The notes under the pieces are model-generated. The model searched no databases. It saw nothing but the letters and a program-made list of their open reading frames with translations, and had not been told where the DNA came from. From assembly GCF_016806695.1 (NCBI RefSeq), contig NZ_WUED01000007.1, positions 33,340 to 97,339 of the forward strand: a DNA stretch of 64,000 nucleotides, written 5' to 3'. The position numbers and the translations under genes were made by a program. Shown one piece after another: positions 36,202 through 45,670 of this stretch. Position 1 is the stretch's first letter, and every line of letters begins with the position of its first letter. Source of the DNA: Campylobacter bilis (GTDB lineage: Bacteria; Campylobacterota; Campylobacteria; Campylobacterales; Campylobacteraceae).

Positions 36202-37215
36202 TTATCCTTCGTTTTGTGCTTTTAATTCTGCGATCTTGTTTTTAAGTATTTCTTTATTATCGCTAAGCTTAGAAGTTCCTACAGGAAAACCTATGCTTTC
36301 CATGATGTTTTTAATCTCATCAAGAGATTTTTTGCCTAAATTTTTAAGTCCTGCAAGTTCATTTACACTCATTAAAGCAAGTTCGCCTATGTAAAGTATC
36401 CCTGCTTTTTCAAGACAGTTATAGCTTCTAGCACTTAAATTTAAATCTGTGATATTTTGCAATAATTTTGTATTTTCTAACTCATTAGTGGTTGCTTGAT
36501 TTTTAATCATGCTTCTAACATTAGTGATCTTATCAAATACAGATAATTGTTTATACATAGCTTCTAAAGCATTTTGAAAAGCTTCATTTGGGGTGATTTG
36601 TCCATCAGTGGTTACAGTTAGAACTACTTTTTCATAATCAGGATTGTCTTCAAATAAAACTTTTTCAATATCATAGGTTGCTTCTCTTACAGGAGTGAAA
36701 AAAGCATCAAGAGCGATGAATTTAGGATCTTCTAAAAGTTCTTTAATTTCCTCGCTTGGAACATAGCCAATGCCTTTTTCAATGATGAGGGTGAATTTAA
36801 GTTCAGCATCCTCATTAATAGTTGCTAAATAAGCATCTGTGTTGACTACTTCTACTTGATTGTTGTCTAGATCTTTGCCATAGATTTCTTTAGAACCTTT
36901 AAAATTAAATTCTACTATTTCTTTATTAGAGTCGCCTTTAATTTTAAAGCGTAATTTTTTAAGATTGATGATAAAAAGCGCCACATCTTCAAGCATACCA
37001 CGCATGCTATCAAATTCATGTGCCACACCATCAATATAAATTGCAGTAGGAGCGTATCCTATGGTGCTAGTATAAAGCAAACGGCGTAAAGGATGGGCTA
37101 GGGTGATTCCATAACCTATCTCAAAAGGCCAAGCACTGATTTTAGCCACAGTATCGCTAATGTTTTCTATAGTAAATTCTGTTGGCGTATAAGCAGATGT
37201 TGTAATGTTTCTCAT
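36202..37215 (-). CDS. rpoA: RNA polymerase alpha subunit
   Basis: 337 aa. N-terminal assembly domain (1-230) with [27 protein letters not shown], and a C-terminal DNA/activator-binding domain (about 255-325) with [16 protein letters not shown] and [17 protein letters not shown]. Lies between rpsD and rplQ as in other epsilonproteobacteria. Confidence 0.98.
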   Translation of the reverse strand: MRNITTSAYTPTEFTIENISDTVAKISAWPFEIGYGITLAHPLRRLLYTSTIGYAPTAIYIDGVAHEFDSMRGMLEDVALFIINLKKLRFKIKGDSNKEIVEFNFKGSKEIYGKDLDNNQVEVVNTDAYLATINEDAELKFTLIIEKGIGYVPSEEIKELLEDPKFIALDAFFTPVREATYDIEKVLFEDNPDYEKVVLTVTTDGQITPNEAFQNALEAMYKQLSVFDKITNVRSMIKNQATTNELENTKLLQNITDLNLSARSYNCLEKAGILYIGELALMSVNELAGLKNLGKKSLDEIKNIMESIGFPVGTSKLSDNKEILKNKIAELKAQNEG

Positions 37216-37227
37216 ATTTAGCCCCTA

Positions 37228-37854
37228 TTATTTAGAGTAAAGCTCAACGATAAATCTTTCCTCTACTGGAATGACGACTTCTTCTCTTTCAGGTTTTCTG
37301 GTGAAAATTCCAAATCTTTTGTCTTTTTCAACATCAACCCAAGCAACTATACCAGTTTGTGCTGTAAGCTCAATGGCTCTTGTGATTTGTGGATTGTTTT
37401 TGCTTTTTTCAATGATTTCTATTTTAGAACCTGTTTCTACTCTAAAACTAGGAATGTCTACTCTTTTGCCATTTACCAAAACATGACCATGTGTGACAAG
37501 CTGTCTAGCAAAACGGCGTGTTGTAGCAAAGCCCATTCTATAAACTACATTATCTAATCTTTGTTCTAAAAGCTGGATGAGTAAAACCCCTGTATTGCCC
37601 TCTTTTCTTGCTGCTTCAGCAAAGAGACGACGAAATTGTTTTTCGCTAACTCCATACATGAATTTAGCTTTTTGTTTTTCTCTTAATTGTAATCCATATT
37701 CGCTGATTTTGCCTTTTCTTGCTCCGTGTTGTCCTGGTGCATAAGGGCGTTTATCTAAAGCGCTTTTGCCTGCTAGTCTTCTTTCTCCTTTTAATGCCAA
37801 GCTAACACCAAAGCGTCTTTCTAATTTTTCTACTGGTCCTCTATATCTTGCCAT
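37228..37854 (-). CDS. rpsD: 30S ribosomal protein S4
   Basis: 208 aa with the S4 RNA-binding fold: [14 protein letters not shown] start, [40 protein letters not shown] and [15 protein letters not shown]. The Cys zinc motif of some S4 proteins is absent. Primary 16S rRNA binder. Confidence 0.98.
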   Translation of the reverse strand: MARYRGPVEKLERRFGVSLALKGERRLAGKSALDKRPYAPGQHGARKGKISEYGLQLREKQKAKFMYGVSEKQFRRLFAEAARKEGNTGVLLIQLLEQRLDNVVYRMGFATTRRFARQLVTHGHVLVNGKRVDIPSFRVETGSKIEIIEKSKNNPQITRAIELTAQTGIVAWVDVEKDKRFGIFTRKPEREEVVIPVEERFIVELYSK

Positions 37855-37881
37855 AATATTCTCCTAAATTTTTCTTATATT

Positions 37882-38274
37882 TTAGACACGACGACGCTTA
37901 GGCGGTCTACAACCATTGTGAGCTAGGGGAGTAATATCTTTTAAGAAAGTGACTTTGATACCTTCCATAGCGCCTACACTTTTAACAGCAGTTTCTCTAC
38001 CGCTTCCTGGCCCTTGCACTTTAATGCCTACTTCTTTAATTCCATGTTCTTTTGCTTTATTTAAAGCGTCTTCTACTGCTTGTTGTGCGGCATAAGGAGT
38101 GGATTTTTTAGATCCTTTAAAGCCTAAGCCACCTGCACTACTCCAAGCTATAGCATTTCCCATTTCGTCTGTAACGGTTACCATAGTATTGTTGAAAGTC
38201 GCACTGATATAAACTATACCTTTTGCTATATTTTTTTTAACTACTTTTTTCTTTACAATTTTTCTTTTTGCCAT
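37882..38274 (-). CDS. rpsK: 30S ribosomal protein S11
   Basis: 130 aa. [39 protein letters not shown] and the invariant C-terminal [18 protein letters not shown] identify S11. Confidence 0.98.
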   Translation of the reverse strand: MAKRKIVKKKVVKKNIAKGIVYISATFNNTMVTVTDEMGNAIAWSSAGGLGFKGSKKSTPYAAQQAVEDALNKAKEHGIKEVGIKVQGPGSGRETAVKSVGAMEGIKVTFLKDITPLAHNGCRPPKRRRV

Positions 38275-38283
38275 GATCTTTCC

Positions 38284-38649
38284 TTATGATTTTGCGCCAA
38301 CAGTTTTTCGTTTACCTTTTCTGGTTCTTGCATTTGTTTTTGTTTTTTGTCCGCGAACAGGTAAACCTTTTCTATGTCTTAAACCTCTAAAGCTTCCTAA
38401 ATCCATAAGTGCTTTAATATCCATAGCAACTTGTTTTCTTAAATCCCCTTCAACCATATAGTTTTCTTGAATTTCTTTTCTGATTGCTGCTGCTTCATCT
38501 TCGCTTAATTCATGCACTCTTTTATCATAAGAAATTCCTACTTTATCTAGGATTTTTTTTGAAGTAAAAAGCCCTATACCATAAATATAGGTCAGTCCAT
38601 ATTCTATTCTTTTTTTCTTTGGTAAATCAACACCTGCAATACGAGCCAT
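38284..38649 (-). CDS. rpsM: 30S ribosomal protein S13
   Basis: 121 aa, [22 protein letters not shown] start, helix-two-turn-helix [11 protein letters not shown] and the basic C-terminal [24 protein letters not shown]. Located between rpmJ and rpsK. Confidence 0.98.
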   Translation of the reverse strand: MARIAGVDLPKKKRIEYGLTYIYGIGLFTSKKILDKVGISYDKRVHELSEDEAAAIRKEIQENYMVEGDLRKQVAMDIKALMDLGSFRGLRHRKGLPVRGQKTKTNARTRKGKRKTVGAKS

Positions 38650-38651
38650 GT

Positions 38652-38765
38652 TTATCCTTGTCTTTGTTTATGTTTTGGGTTTTCGCAAATAATGCGAACT
38701 ATACCTTTACGGCGAACTATTTTACATTTGTCGCACATCTTTTTGACCGATGGTCTCACTTTCAT
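38652..38765 (-). CDS. rpmJ: 50S ribosomal protein L36
   Basis: 37 aa, [21 protein letters not shown] followed by a Cys and a His, which with the CxxC make the zinc ribbon of the C+ type L36. The ribosome site AAAGGAGACGCTC precedes the ATG. Its TAA lies two bases before the rpsM ATG. Confidence 0.95.
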   Translation of the reverse strand: MKVRPSVKKMCDKCKIVRRKGIVRIICENPKHKQRQG

Positions 38766-38938
38766 GAGCGTCTCCTTTAAGTAAATTCCACTTAGTTTAC
38801 GACTACATCAGGTTTTATGAATAACCAACTATTTTTAAAATAAGTGGTGGATTTTAGAAATACTTCTTCATATAGTTTCGATGCAATTTGTCGCAAAATT
38901 CTAATTATATTTAAAATTAGCTTTTAAATAACTTAGAA

Positions 38939-39157
38939 TTATTTATATCTAAAAGTGATACGTCCTTTATCAAGACTGTAGGGTGTAAGTTCGACTTTTA
39001 CCTTATCGCCTGGCATGATTCTTATATAATGCATACGCATTTTCCCAGCAATATGACATAAAATTACGTGTTTGTTATCAAGCTCTACTTTAAAATTCGC
39101 ATTTGGTAATGCTTCAAGTACTGTGCCATCAATTTCAATTACATCATCTTTTGCCAA
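38939..39157 (-). CDS. infA: Translation initiation factor IF-1, TTG start
   Basis: 72 aa, an OB-fold protein: [39 protein letters not shown] and a C-terminal KGRITFRYK. The universal IF-1 N-terminus coincides with a TTG codon at 39157 preceded by AAAGGAGAGAAT. An in-frame ATG 12 codons upstream would add a non-homologous extension and place this ribosome site inside the gene, so TTG is the start. It opens the ribosomal block. Confidence 0.93.
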
Positions 39158-39371
39158 ATTCTCTCCTTTCAAAAATTTAAGATAAATTTCCATTCTAGCA
39201 AAAATTATTAAAATTTTTACTTAATTTTTTAGCAGTTTTTAAGCAGATAATTAAGAAGCTAGAGTTTTTATAATGCATTTGGTTTTGATAAAGATGGCGT
39301 ATTTTAAACATTTTTAATAAAATTAAATGTGTGTTTGATCTTGAAAGTGAGAGTATATTATAGAATTATAG

Positions 39372-39377
39372 TATAAT
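39372..39377 (+). promoter_or_regulatory. Candidate -10 of the MFS transporter gene
   Basis: TATAAT within TAGTATAATAAAAT, 39 bases before the ATG at 39416. Good match to the Campylobacter -10 consensus. Confidence 0.5.
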
Positions 39378-39415
39378 AAAATATTGTTTTTAATTTTTTT
39401 TAAGGTAATTAAATA

Positions 39416-40723
39416 ATGAAAAAAATATCATTAAAAACCCAAGAATTTAAGGTTTTGGGCCTTTCTTCCTTGGGTGGGACTTTAGAATTTTATGATTTTA
39501 TCATTTTTGTTTTTTTTACTCAATACATTGCTAGTGCATTTTTTCCTAAGGGTATAGGTGAATTTTGGGCTTTATTAAACACTTATGGAGTTTTTGCAAT
39601 TGGGTATTTAGTGCGTCCTTTAGGTGGTATAGTTATGGCACATTTTGGGGATAAGTTAGGACGTAAAAATATGTTTATGTTAAGTATTTTACTTATGGTG
39701 ATTCCTACTTTTGCTTTAGCTTTTATACCAGGTTATGAGACTCTTGGAGTTTTAGCTCCTATTTTACTTATACTTATAAGGATTTTTCAAGGTATAGCTA
39801 TAGGTGGTGAGCTTCCTGGGGCTTGGGTTTTTGTAAGAGAACATTGTCAAGAAAATCAAAAAGCCTTGTTTTTAAGTTGTTTAAATTCAGCTATGGCTTT
39901 AGGGATTTTGCTAGGAAGTGTGGTGTTTTTGCTTATTAATGCCTTTTTTACTCCTGAACAAATCGCAGCTTATGCTTGGCGTATCGCCTTTTTTCTAGGA
40001 GGGATTTTTGGAATCATTTCTGTTTATTTGCGTAAATTTTTACAAGAAACGCCTGTTTTTAAACACATGCAAAAAGAATCAAGTTTGAGTTCTTTTCCGC
40101 TTAGAGATCTGTTTAAAGAAAAAAATATTTTTAAAGCTTTGTTTTCATCTATGCTAATGACTTGGGTTTTAACAGGTTGTGTTGTGGTGCTTGTTTTATT
40201 AATGCCTAAATTCATGCCAGGCATTTTAAATCTAAGTCCTATTGAGGGCAGTTATTTGCAGATTTTAGGAATTTTGGGTATAGGTTTAGGAGGGGTTTTT
40301 ATAGGCTATCTTGTGGATAGATTTGGTCTATTTAAAATTTGTGTTTTATTGTCTTTGGCTTTTGTTTTGTTTTCGTGTTTATATTTTTATGCTTTATATG
40401 AACTTAAAAATCTCATTTTAGTTTGTATTTTATATACTAGTGTTTGTTTTTTAGCCGGGATTAATGTTTTTGCTCCTATTTTAATGAGTGAGGTTTTTAG
40501 AGCTAAGATAAGATTTTCAGGAATTTCTTTTTCATATAATATTGCTTATGCTATCTCAGGAGGCATTACTCCACAACTTGTTTTTTGGCTTCATACTCTT
40601 GCAATTCAAAACGAAAATCCTTTTTTGTATGGTATGAGTATGTATATGATCTTTTTAGCTTTTTGTGCTATTTTTGCTGTTTTTGTTGTAAAAGATCAGA
40701 TTAAATTGGCTAATCATTTTTGA
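39416..40723 (+). CDS. MFS transporter, metabolite:H+ symporter family (Cj1588-type)
   Basis: 435 aa with twelve predicted transmembrane helices. The opening SSLGGTLEFYDFIIFVFF and the loop GDKLGRKNMFMLSILLM (MFS motif A) are those of the MHS group (ProP, KgtP, ShiA type), which import organic acids, betaine or shikimate with protons. RIFQGIAIGGELPGAWVFVREH is also characteristic. The substrate cannot be read from sequence. It is followed 37 bp later by an ABC exporter gene, likely co-transcribed. Confidence 0.85.
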   Translation: MKKISLKTQEFKVLGLSSLGGTLEFYDFIIFVFFTQYIASAFFPKGIGEFWALLNTYGVFAIGYLVRPLGGIVMAHFGDKLGRKNMFMLSILLMVIPTFALAFIPGYETLGVLAPILLILIRIFQGIAIGGELPGAWVFVREHCQENQKALFLSCLNSAMALGILLGSVVFLLINAFFTPEQIAAYAWRIAFFLGGIFGIISVYLRKFLQETPVFKHMQKESSLSSFPLRDLFKEKNIFKALFSSMLMTWVLTGCVVVLVLLMPKFMPGILNLSPIEGSYLQILGILGIGLGGVFIGYLVDRFGLFKICVLLSLAFVLFSCLYFYALYELKNLILVCILYTSVCFLAGINVFAPILMSEVFRAKIRFSGISFSYNIAYAISGGITPQLVFWLHTLAIQNENPFLYGMSMYMIFLAFCAIFAVFVVKDQIKLANHF

Positions 40724-40760
40724 AATTTTATAATTTAAGATTATATTTTGGAGTTTCTTT

Positions 40761-42389
40761 ATGCCTTTTATTATAGAATTACTTAAGCAAAATAAATTAA
40801 AGTTGATTTCTTTTTTATTATTTTCTTTGATAACGAGTGTGCTTGGGGTTTTGACTTTAGTTTTTATCAATAATTATTTGCTTAAGAATGCACATGATAT
40901 TCCTATTTTTTATTTTATTGCTTTGCTTGGGGTATTTTTTATAAGCTCTATTATAGTCGAACTTGGACTCAATGTTTTTGGGCAAAATTTTATTTTTAAA
41001 ATGCAAAGGCGTGTAGTAAAACAGATCCTAGATACTCCTTTATTAAAAGTGGCTAAAGTAGGCAAGGCAAGAATCTTAGCTTCTTTAGGAAGTGATGTAA
41101 GAAATATATCTTTTGGACTTTTAAGATTGCCTGATTTTTTACAATCAAGTGTATTGATCCTTTGCACTAGTGTTTATTTGTGCTATCTTTCGGTGCCTAT
41201 TTTTATTTTGTGTATAATATGGATAATGGTGATTTTTCTTACTAACAATTTTTTAATGATGAAAGTGTATCAATACTTCCGTAAAGCAAGAGAAAATGAT
41301 GATGCTTTACAAAATAATTATCAAAACATATTAGAAGGACATAAAGAACTTTTAATCAATCGTTATAGGGCTAGGCTTTATTATGAAGATGAATTTGAAA
41401 AAAATGCAAAATTAAAAAAGAAAAATAGCACCTTAGGCAATCTTTTTAATAATCTTTCAAATAACTGGACTAATGTGACGCTTTTAGCTTTGGTAGGAGT
41501 GGAGTTTTATTTAGCATTAAAATTTCAATGGGCAAGTGTGGCAGATGCTACTACTATAGCACTTTCTATTTTATTTTTACGAACCCCTTTAGTTTCTATG
41601 ATAGGATCTTTTCCTACTTTGCTTTTGGCAAAGATCGCTTTAGATAAAATCACTCAATTAGAATTAGACAATTATAAAGAAGATTTTAAAAAAACGCATT
41701 TTATCGGCGATTGGAAAACGATTTCTTTTAAAAATACCCAATTTGCTTATGAGGGTAATTTTTGTTTAAATCCTGTAAATATAGAACTTAAAAAAGGCGA
41801 ACTTGTGTTTTTAATAGGTAAAAATGGGAGTGGGAAGTCTACTTTTTGTATGCTTTTAGCTGGACTTTTTAAACCTAGTAAAGGAGAAATTTATATTGAT
41901 GATACGCTTATAAATGATAATAATTTAGATGAGTATAGATCTCTTATTTCAGCGGTGTTTAGTGATTTTCACCTTTTTACTAAGACTTTAAGTAAACAAA
42001 ATTTCGCTAGCGAAGAAAAAATCGCTTTTTGGCTTGAGTTTTTAGAACTTAAAAATAAAACTAGTGTTAAAAATCATGAGCTTAGTTTCACCCAGCTTTC
42101 TACAGGACAAAAAAAGCGTTTAGCTATGTTTATAGCTTTGCTTGAAGAAAGAGATGTTTTAGTACTTGATGAATGGGCAGCAGATCAAGACCCAGTTTTT
42201 AGGAGATTTTTTTATAAAAAGCTTTTGCCTTTATTAAAAGAGCAAGGAAAAACGATTTTTGCAATTACTCATGATGATAAGTATTTTGATATAGCTGATA
42301 GAATACTTTTAGCCAATAACGGCAGCATCGAAGAGCTGTGTCAAAATAATAGAAAATTTTTAGCTATTAATGAAGTAGAAAAATTTTGA
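40761..42389 (+). CDS. Cyclic-peptide-type ABC exporter (SyrD/YojI/McjD-like; Cj1587-type)
   Basis: 542-aa half-transporter: a transmembrane domain (1-320, about six helices) fused to an ATPase domain. Walker A is GKNGSGKST (about residues 353-361), the signature FTQLSTGQKKRLAM is a variant of LSGGQ, and Walker B is VLVLDEWAADQDP, where WAADQDP is typical of the cyclic peptide/siderophore exporter family (PvdE, SyrD, YojI). AITHDDKYF carries the switch His. No peptide precursor or synthase is nearby, so it may act in general efflux. Confidence 0.82.
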   Translation: MPFIIELLKQNKLKLISFLLFSLITSVLGVLTLVFINNYLLKNAHDIPIFYFIALLGVFFISSIIVELGLNVFGQNFIFKMQRRVVKQILDTPLLKVAKVGKARILASLGSDVRNISFGLLRLPDFLQSSVLILCTSVYLCYLSVPIFILCIIWIMVIFLTNNFLMMKVYQYFRKARENDDALQNNYQNILEGHKELLINRYRARLYYEDEFEKNAKLKKKNSTLGNLFNNLSNNWTNVTLLALVGVEFYLALKFQWASVADATTIALSILFLRTPLVSMIGSFPTLLLAKIALDKITQLELDNYKEDFKKTHFIGDWKTISFKNTQFAYEGNFCLNPVNIELKKGELVFLIGKNGSGKSTFCMLLAGLFKPSKGEIYIDDTLINDNNLDEYRSLISAVFSDFHLFTKTLSKQNFASEEKIAFWLEFLELKNKTSVKNHELSFTQLSTGQKKRLAMFIALLEERDVLVLDEWAADQDPVFRRFFYKKLLPLLKEQGKTIFAITHDDKYFDIADRILLANNGSIEELCQNNRKFLAINEVEKF

Positions 42390-42476
42390 TTTTTTAATTT
42401 ATTAAAATTAGGTGTAGGAGGAGCTCATTTAGATCAAGATGTTAAGATAGCTAAAGCAGGGTTAGAATTTTTAAAA
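42390..42476 (+). pseudogene. Possible coding relic after the ABC exporter
   Basis: In frame with the exporter stop codon, the next 28 codons before a TAA read as a protein-like segment ending GVGGAHLDQDVKIAKAGLEF-LK. It has no start or ribosome site of its own. It could be the 3' tail of a lost gene (for example a small oxidoreductase) or chance. I cannot name the parent family. Confidence 0.25.
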
Positions 42477-42502
42477 TAACCCATGCTTTTTATTTTATAA
42501 AG

Positions 42503-42925
42503 TTATTTTTTATAAAGATCTTTTTCTATATCTATATAAAATTGAGCAATTTTTCCATAAGCTACTTCCCAAGCTTTAAGAGTTACCTCATCAGGATTTA
42601 AAAGGTTTTTAATAGCTTTTAAAAGGCAAGTCCCTACTATTGGATAATGTTCTTCTTTAACCCCTAAGTTTACATGAGTTATAGCAATTTTATCGACAAA
42701 TGAACGCATATTTTCTAAATTTTCTATGTTTTTAGCAGCTGTTAAAATTGCCATTGCTAAGGCTTTTGGTTGTTCTCCTGATATTTGTTTTTCCATGTTA
42801 AACATAGTTTTTACTTCAGGATAGTCATTAAATAGTATTTTATAGAATTCTTTTGTTAAATCTTCCCCATTTTTTTGTAAAATAGGCACGTAGTCTTTGA
42901 TAATTTTAATTTGTTCTTGAGTCAT
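42503..42925 (-). CDS. cgb: Single-domain haemoglobin Cgb
   Basis: 140-aa globin that detoxifies nitric oxide to nitrate. EFYKILFNDYPEVKTMFNM (B/C-helix region with Tyr and the conserved Phe) is followed by the proximal His segment KIAITHVNLGVKEEHYPIVG (His at about residue 81). No reductase domain is present, unlike flavohaemoglobins. In C. jejuni it is induced by the CRP-family regulator NssR under nitrosative stress. It has an upstream region of 260 bp shared with divergent nikZ. Confidence 0.95.
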   Translation of the reverse strand: MTQEQIKIIKDYVPILQKNGEDLTKEFYKILFNDYPEVKTMFNMEKQISGEQPKALAMAILTAAKNIENLENMRSFVDKIAITHVNLGVKEEHYPIVGTCLLKAIKNLLNPDEVTLKAWEVAYGKIAQFYIDIEKDLYKK

Positions 42926-43011
42926 TATTTCTCCTTAATTTTTGTAAATTAAAGAAATATTTTAGCTTTGAATAAAAAAGAAAAAATTGATTTAGGTTAA
43001 ATTTTGATGCA

Positions 43012-43026
43012 TTATTCTTAAGTTAA
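43012..43026 (-). promoter_or_regulatory. Weak candidate NssR site upstream of cgb
   Basis: TTATTCTTAAGTTAA has one good half site (GTTAA) and one poor half compared with the TTAAC-N4-GTTAA motif described for NssR. It lies 87 bp upstream of the cgb start. Confidence 0.3.
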
Positions 43027-43186
43027 AAAGTGCTAAGTTCATAAAATTAAAACTACTATAAAAATTAGGTAAAATTATATTTTATTAAGGATGAATTTTA
43101 ATTTTATCCCCCATATAGGCTTGTGAGTTAATTTTTTTTATTTTATAATCTTCATATTTTAATTTTAATGATACAAAGGCTTTTTT

Positions 43187-44722
43187 ATGTTTAGACTTTT
43201 ATTTTTTATGATCTTGTTGTTTGTAAATTTACAAGCTACAATTGCTAAGGACACTCTGATTGTCGCAGTTGAAAATGAAATTCCTAGGATAAATCCTGCT
43301 TATAGTGAAGATCATGATGCTTATATCAATCTTGTGTTTTCAGGACTAACGCGTTTTGATGAAAATATGCATTTACAACCTGATTTAGCAAAATCATGGA
43401 ATGTAAGTAAAGATGGGCTTGTTTATGATATTTTTTTAAGAGATGATGTTTTATGGCATGATAAGGTTAAATTCAGTGCCGATGATGTTAAATTCAGTCT
43501 TGATGCTTTTAAAAATCCTAAAAATAATTCTTCTGTTTATGTGAATTTTGAAGATATTAAAAGCGTGGAGATTTTAAATCCTTATCATGTAAAAATTACA
43601 CTTTCTAGGCCTTATCCTGCACTTTTGGATGCTTTAAGTATAGGGATGTTGCCTAAACATTTGCTTGAAAATGAGGATTTAAATACAGCTTCTTTCAATC
43701 AAAATCCTATAGGTACAGGACCATATGAATTTGTAAAATGGAAAAAAGGAGAATATGTTGAATTTAAAGCCAATGAGAATTTTTATCTTACTAAGGTAAA
43801 AACTCCAAGATTGATCATAAAACGCATTTTTGATCCTTCTGTAGCAAGTGTAGAGCTTAAAAATGGCAAAATAGATGCTGCTTTAATTGATGTTTCTTTA
43901 TTAAATATTTTTAAAAATGATGCCAAGTTTAAGATTTTGCGTGAGAAATCGGCTGATTATAGAGCTTTGATGTTTAATCTTGATAATGAATTTTTAAAAG
44001 ATTTGAAGGTAAGACAGGCTTTAAATTATGCTGTTGATAGAGAAAGTATAGTTAAAAATCTTTTACATGATTATGGTTTTGTAGCTCATCATCCTTTAGA
44101 AAATTCTTGGGCAAATCCTAAAAATTTTAAAAGTTATGATTATGATCCTAAAAAATCTGAAGAATTACTTATAAGTTCAGGTTTTAAGAAAAATGCACAA
44201 GGTATTTTTGAGAAAGATGGGAAGATTTTAGAATTTGAAATTTGGGTTATGAGTAACGATCCTTTAAGGGTGAGTTTAGCAGGAATTTTGCAAAGTGAAT
44301 TTAAAAAAATAGGGGTTATGAGTAAAGTAATGGCCAAGCCTTCTGGAAGTTTTGATTATTCTAAAGTTGATAGTTTTTTAATAGGTTGGGGAAGTCCTTT
44401 AGATCCTGATTTTCATACTTTTAGGGTTTTTGAAAGTTCCCAAGATAGTGCTTTAAACGATGAAGGCTGGAATTTTGGTCATTATCATGATAAAAAGGTA
44501 GATAGAGCCTTACAAAAGGCTAGAAATACTTTAAATGTAGAAGAAAGAAAAAAATATTATAAAGAATTTATTGATGCTTTATATGAAAATCCTCCTTTCA
44601 TTTTCCTGACTTATCTTGATTTTGCTTTAGTTTATAAAAGTGAACTTAAGGGGATTAAACCAAGAATTTTAGGACATCATGGCGTAGGCTTTACTTGGAA
44701 TATTTATGAATGGAGTAAATAA
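43187..44722 (+). CDS. nikZ: Nickel/peptide ABC transporter substrate-binding protein NikZ
   Basis: 511-aa SBP family 5 (OppA/NikA type) periplasmic protein. Signal peptide 1-21 (LQATIA/K). AYINLVFSGLTRFDENMHLQPDLAKSW and NPIGTGPYEFVKW are family signatures. It opens a five-gene operon with two permeases and two ATPases in tandem. The C. jejuni homologue (Cj1584c) was assigned to nickel uptake (NikZYXWV), which would supply hydrogenase and other Ni enzymes; dipeptide transport was the older annotation. Confidence 0.88.
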   Translation: MFRLLFFMILLFVNLQATIAKDTLIVAVENEIPRINPAYSEDHDAYINLVFSGLTRFDENMHLQPDLAKSWNVSKDGLVYDIFLRDDVLWHDKVKFSADDVKFSLDAFKNPKNNSSVYVNFEDIKSVEILNPYHVKITLSRPYPALLDALSIGMLPKHLLENEDLNTASFNQNPIGTGPYEFVKWKKGEYVEFKANENFYLTKVKTPRLIIKRIFDPSVASVELKNGKIDAALIDVSLLNIFKNDAKFKILREKSADYRALMFNLDNEFLKDLKVRQALNYAVDRESIVKNLLHDYGFVAHHPLENSWANPKNFKSYDYDPKKSEELLISSGFKKNAQGIFEKDGKILEFEIWVMSNDPLRVSLAGILQSEFKKIGVMSKVMAKPSGSFDYSKVDSFLIGWGSPLDPDFHTFRVFESSQDSALNDEGWNFGHYHDKKVDRALQKARNTLNVEERKKYYKEFIDALYENPPFIFLTYLDFALVYKSELKGIKPRILGHHGVGFTWNIYEWSK

Positions 44723-44725
44723 ATT

Positions 44726-45670
44726 GTGTTAAAACGCTTTATTTTTAGTATTTTTATAGCGTTTTTTAGCACTTTTTTGTGCTTTGTTTTGCTTCATTTT
44801 AGCAAAGGTGGTGTGGCTTATGCAAGTGGAGTTAATTCACAAAGTAAAGAATTTGTTCAAAGAATAGAGCAAAACTTAGGGCTTGATAAGCCCTTAATGC
44901 AACAATATCAACTTTGGCTTTTAAAAGCTTTAAAAGGAGATTTAGGAATTTCTTTTTTAAGTGGAGAAAATGTTTTAAAACTTATAAAAGAAAGGCTTTT
45001 TAATACTTTTATTTTGAGTTTTAGTGCTTTGGTATTGTTGTTTTTCTTGAGTATTTTTTTTGCAATTTTAGGATATTATTATAAAGAAAGCTTTATTGAT
45101 AAGATACTTACTTTTCTAGCATTTAATTTTTTTGCTTTACCGCCTTTTGTTTTGGCTTTATTTTTTGTTTTGATTTTTGGAATTTTTTGGCAAGTTTTGC
45201 CTATAATGGGGACGAGTGATATAGGTTTTGAAGACAATTTCTTAAACCGTCTTAAACACTTAATTTTACCTGTTTTGACACTTATTTTGTCGCATTTGGC
45301 TTTATTTTTAGGAATTGCTAGAAATTTTATCAATGAAAGTTTTACTCAAATTTTTATTCAAAATTTATACGCTAGAGCTTTAAAAGAAAAAGACATTTAT
45401 CTTTTAGTTATAAGGTATTCTTTAAGTCCTATTATAGCTTATTGGGGTGGAAGTGCTTTGAGTTTTATGATGGGTACTTATGTTGTAGAAAGTGTGTTTG
45501 CCTATGAGGGATTGGGATCTTTACTTTTTAAAAGTATTATTTTTAAGGATTATCCTGTTGTGCTTGCACTGATATTTTTTAGTGTTTTGCTTGTGGGATT
45601 TTTTACATTTTTAAGTGATATTTTTGCTAGAATTTTAAATCCACGATTAAGAAAGCTTGATCTTGCTTAA
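44726..45670 (+). CDS. nikY: Nickel/peptide ABC transporter permease NikY
   Basis: 314-aa DppB/NikB-type permease with about six transmembrane segments. It contains NLGLDKPLMQQYQLWLLKALKGDLGISF and the EAA-loop-like YARALKEKDIYLLVIRYSLSP. It appears to use GTG at 44726, three bases after the nikZ stop. The end overlaps nikX by 14 nt. Confidence 0.88.
   Translation: MLKRFIFSIFIAFFSTFLCFVLLHFSKGGVAYASGVNSQSKEFVQRIEQNLGLDKPLMQQYQLWLLKALKGDLGISFLSGENVLKLIKERLFNTFILSFSALVLLFFLSIFFAILGYYYKESFIDKILTFLAFNFFALPPFVLALFFVLIFGIFWQVLPIMGTSDIGFEDNFLNRLKHLILPVLTLILSHLALFLGIARNFINESFTQIFIQNLYARALKEKDIYLLVIRYSLSPIIAYWGGSALSFMMGTYVVESVFAYEGLGSLLFKSIIFKDYPVVLALIFFSVLLVGFFTFLSDIFARILNPRLRKLDLA

Noticed and set aside
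38766..38938. Small gene between infA and rpmJ
   Set aside because: The 170-bp gap contains frequent stops in all frames and no ribosome site followed by a conserved frame.
39158..39193. 12-residue extension of IF-1 from an upstream ATG
   Set aside because: Contains the ribosome-binding site itself and is not part of the IF-1 fold.
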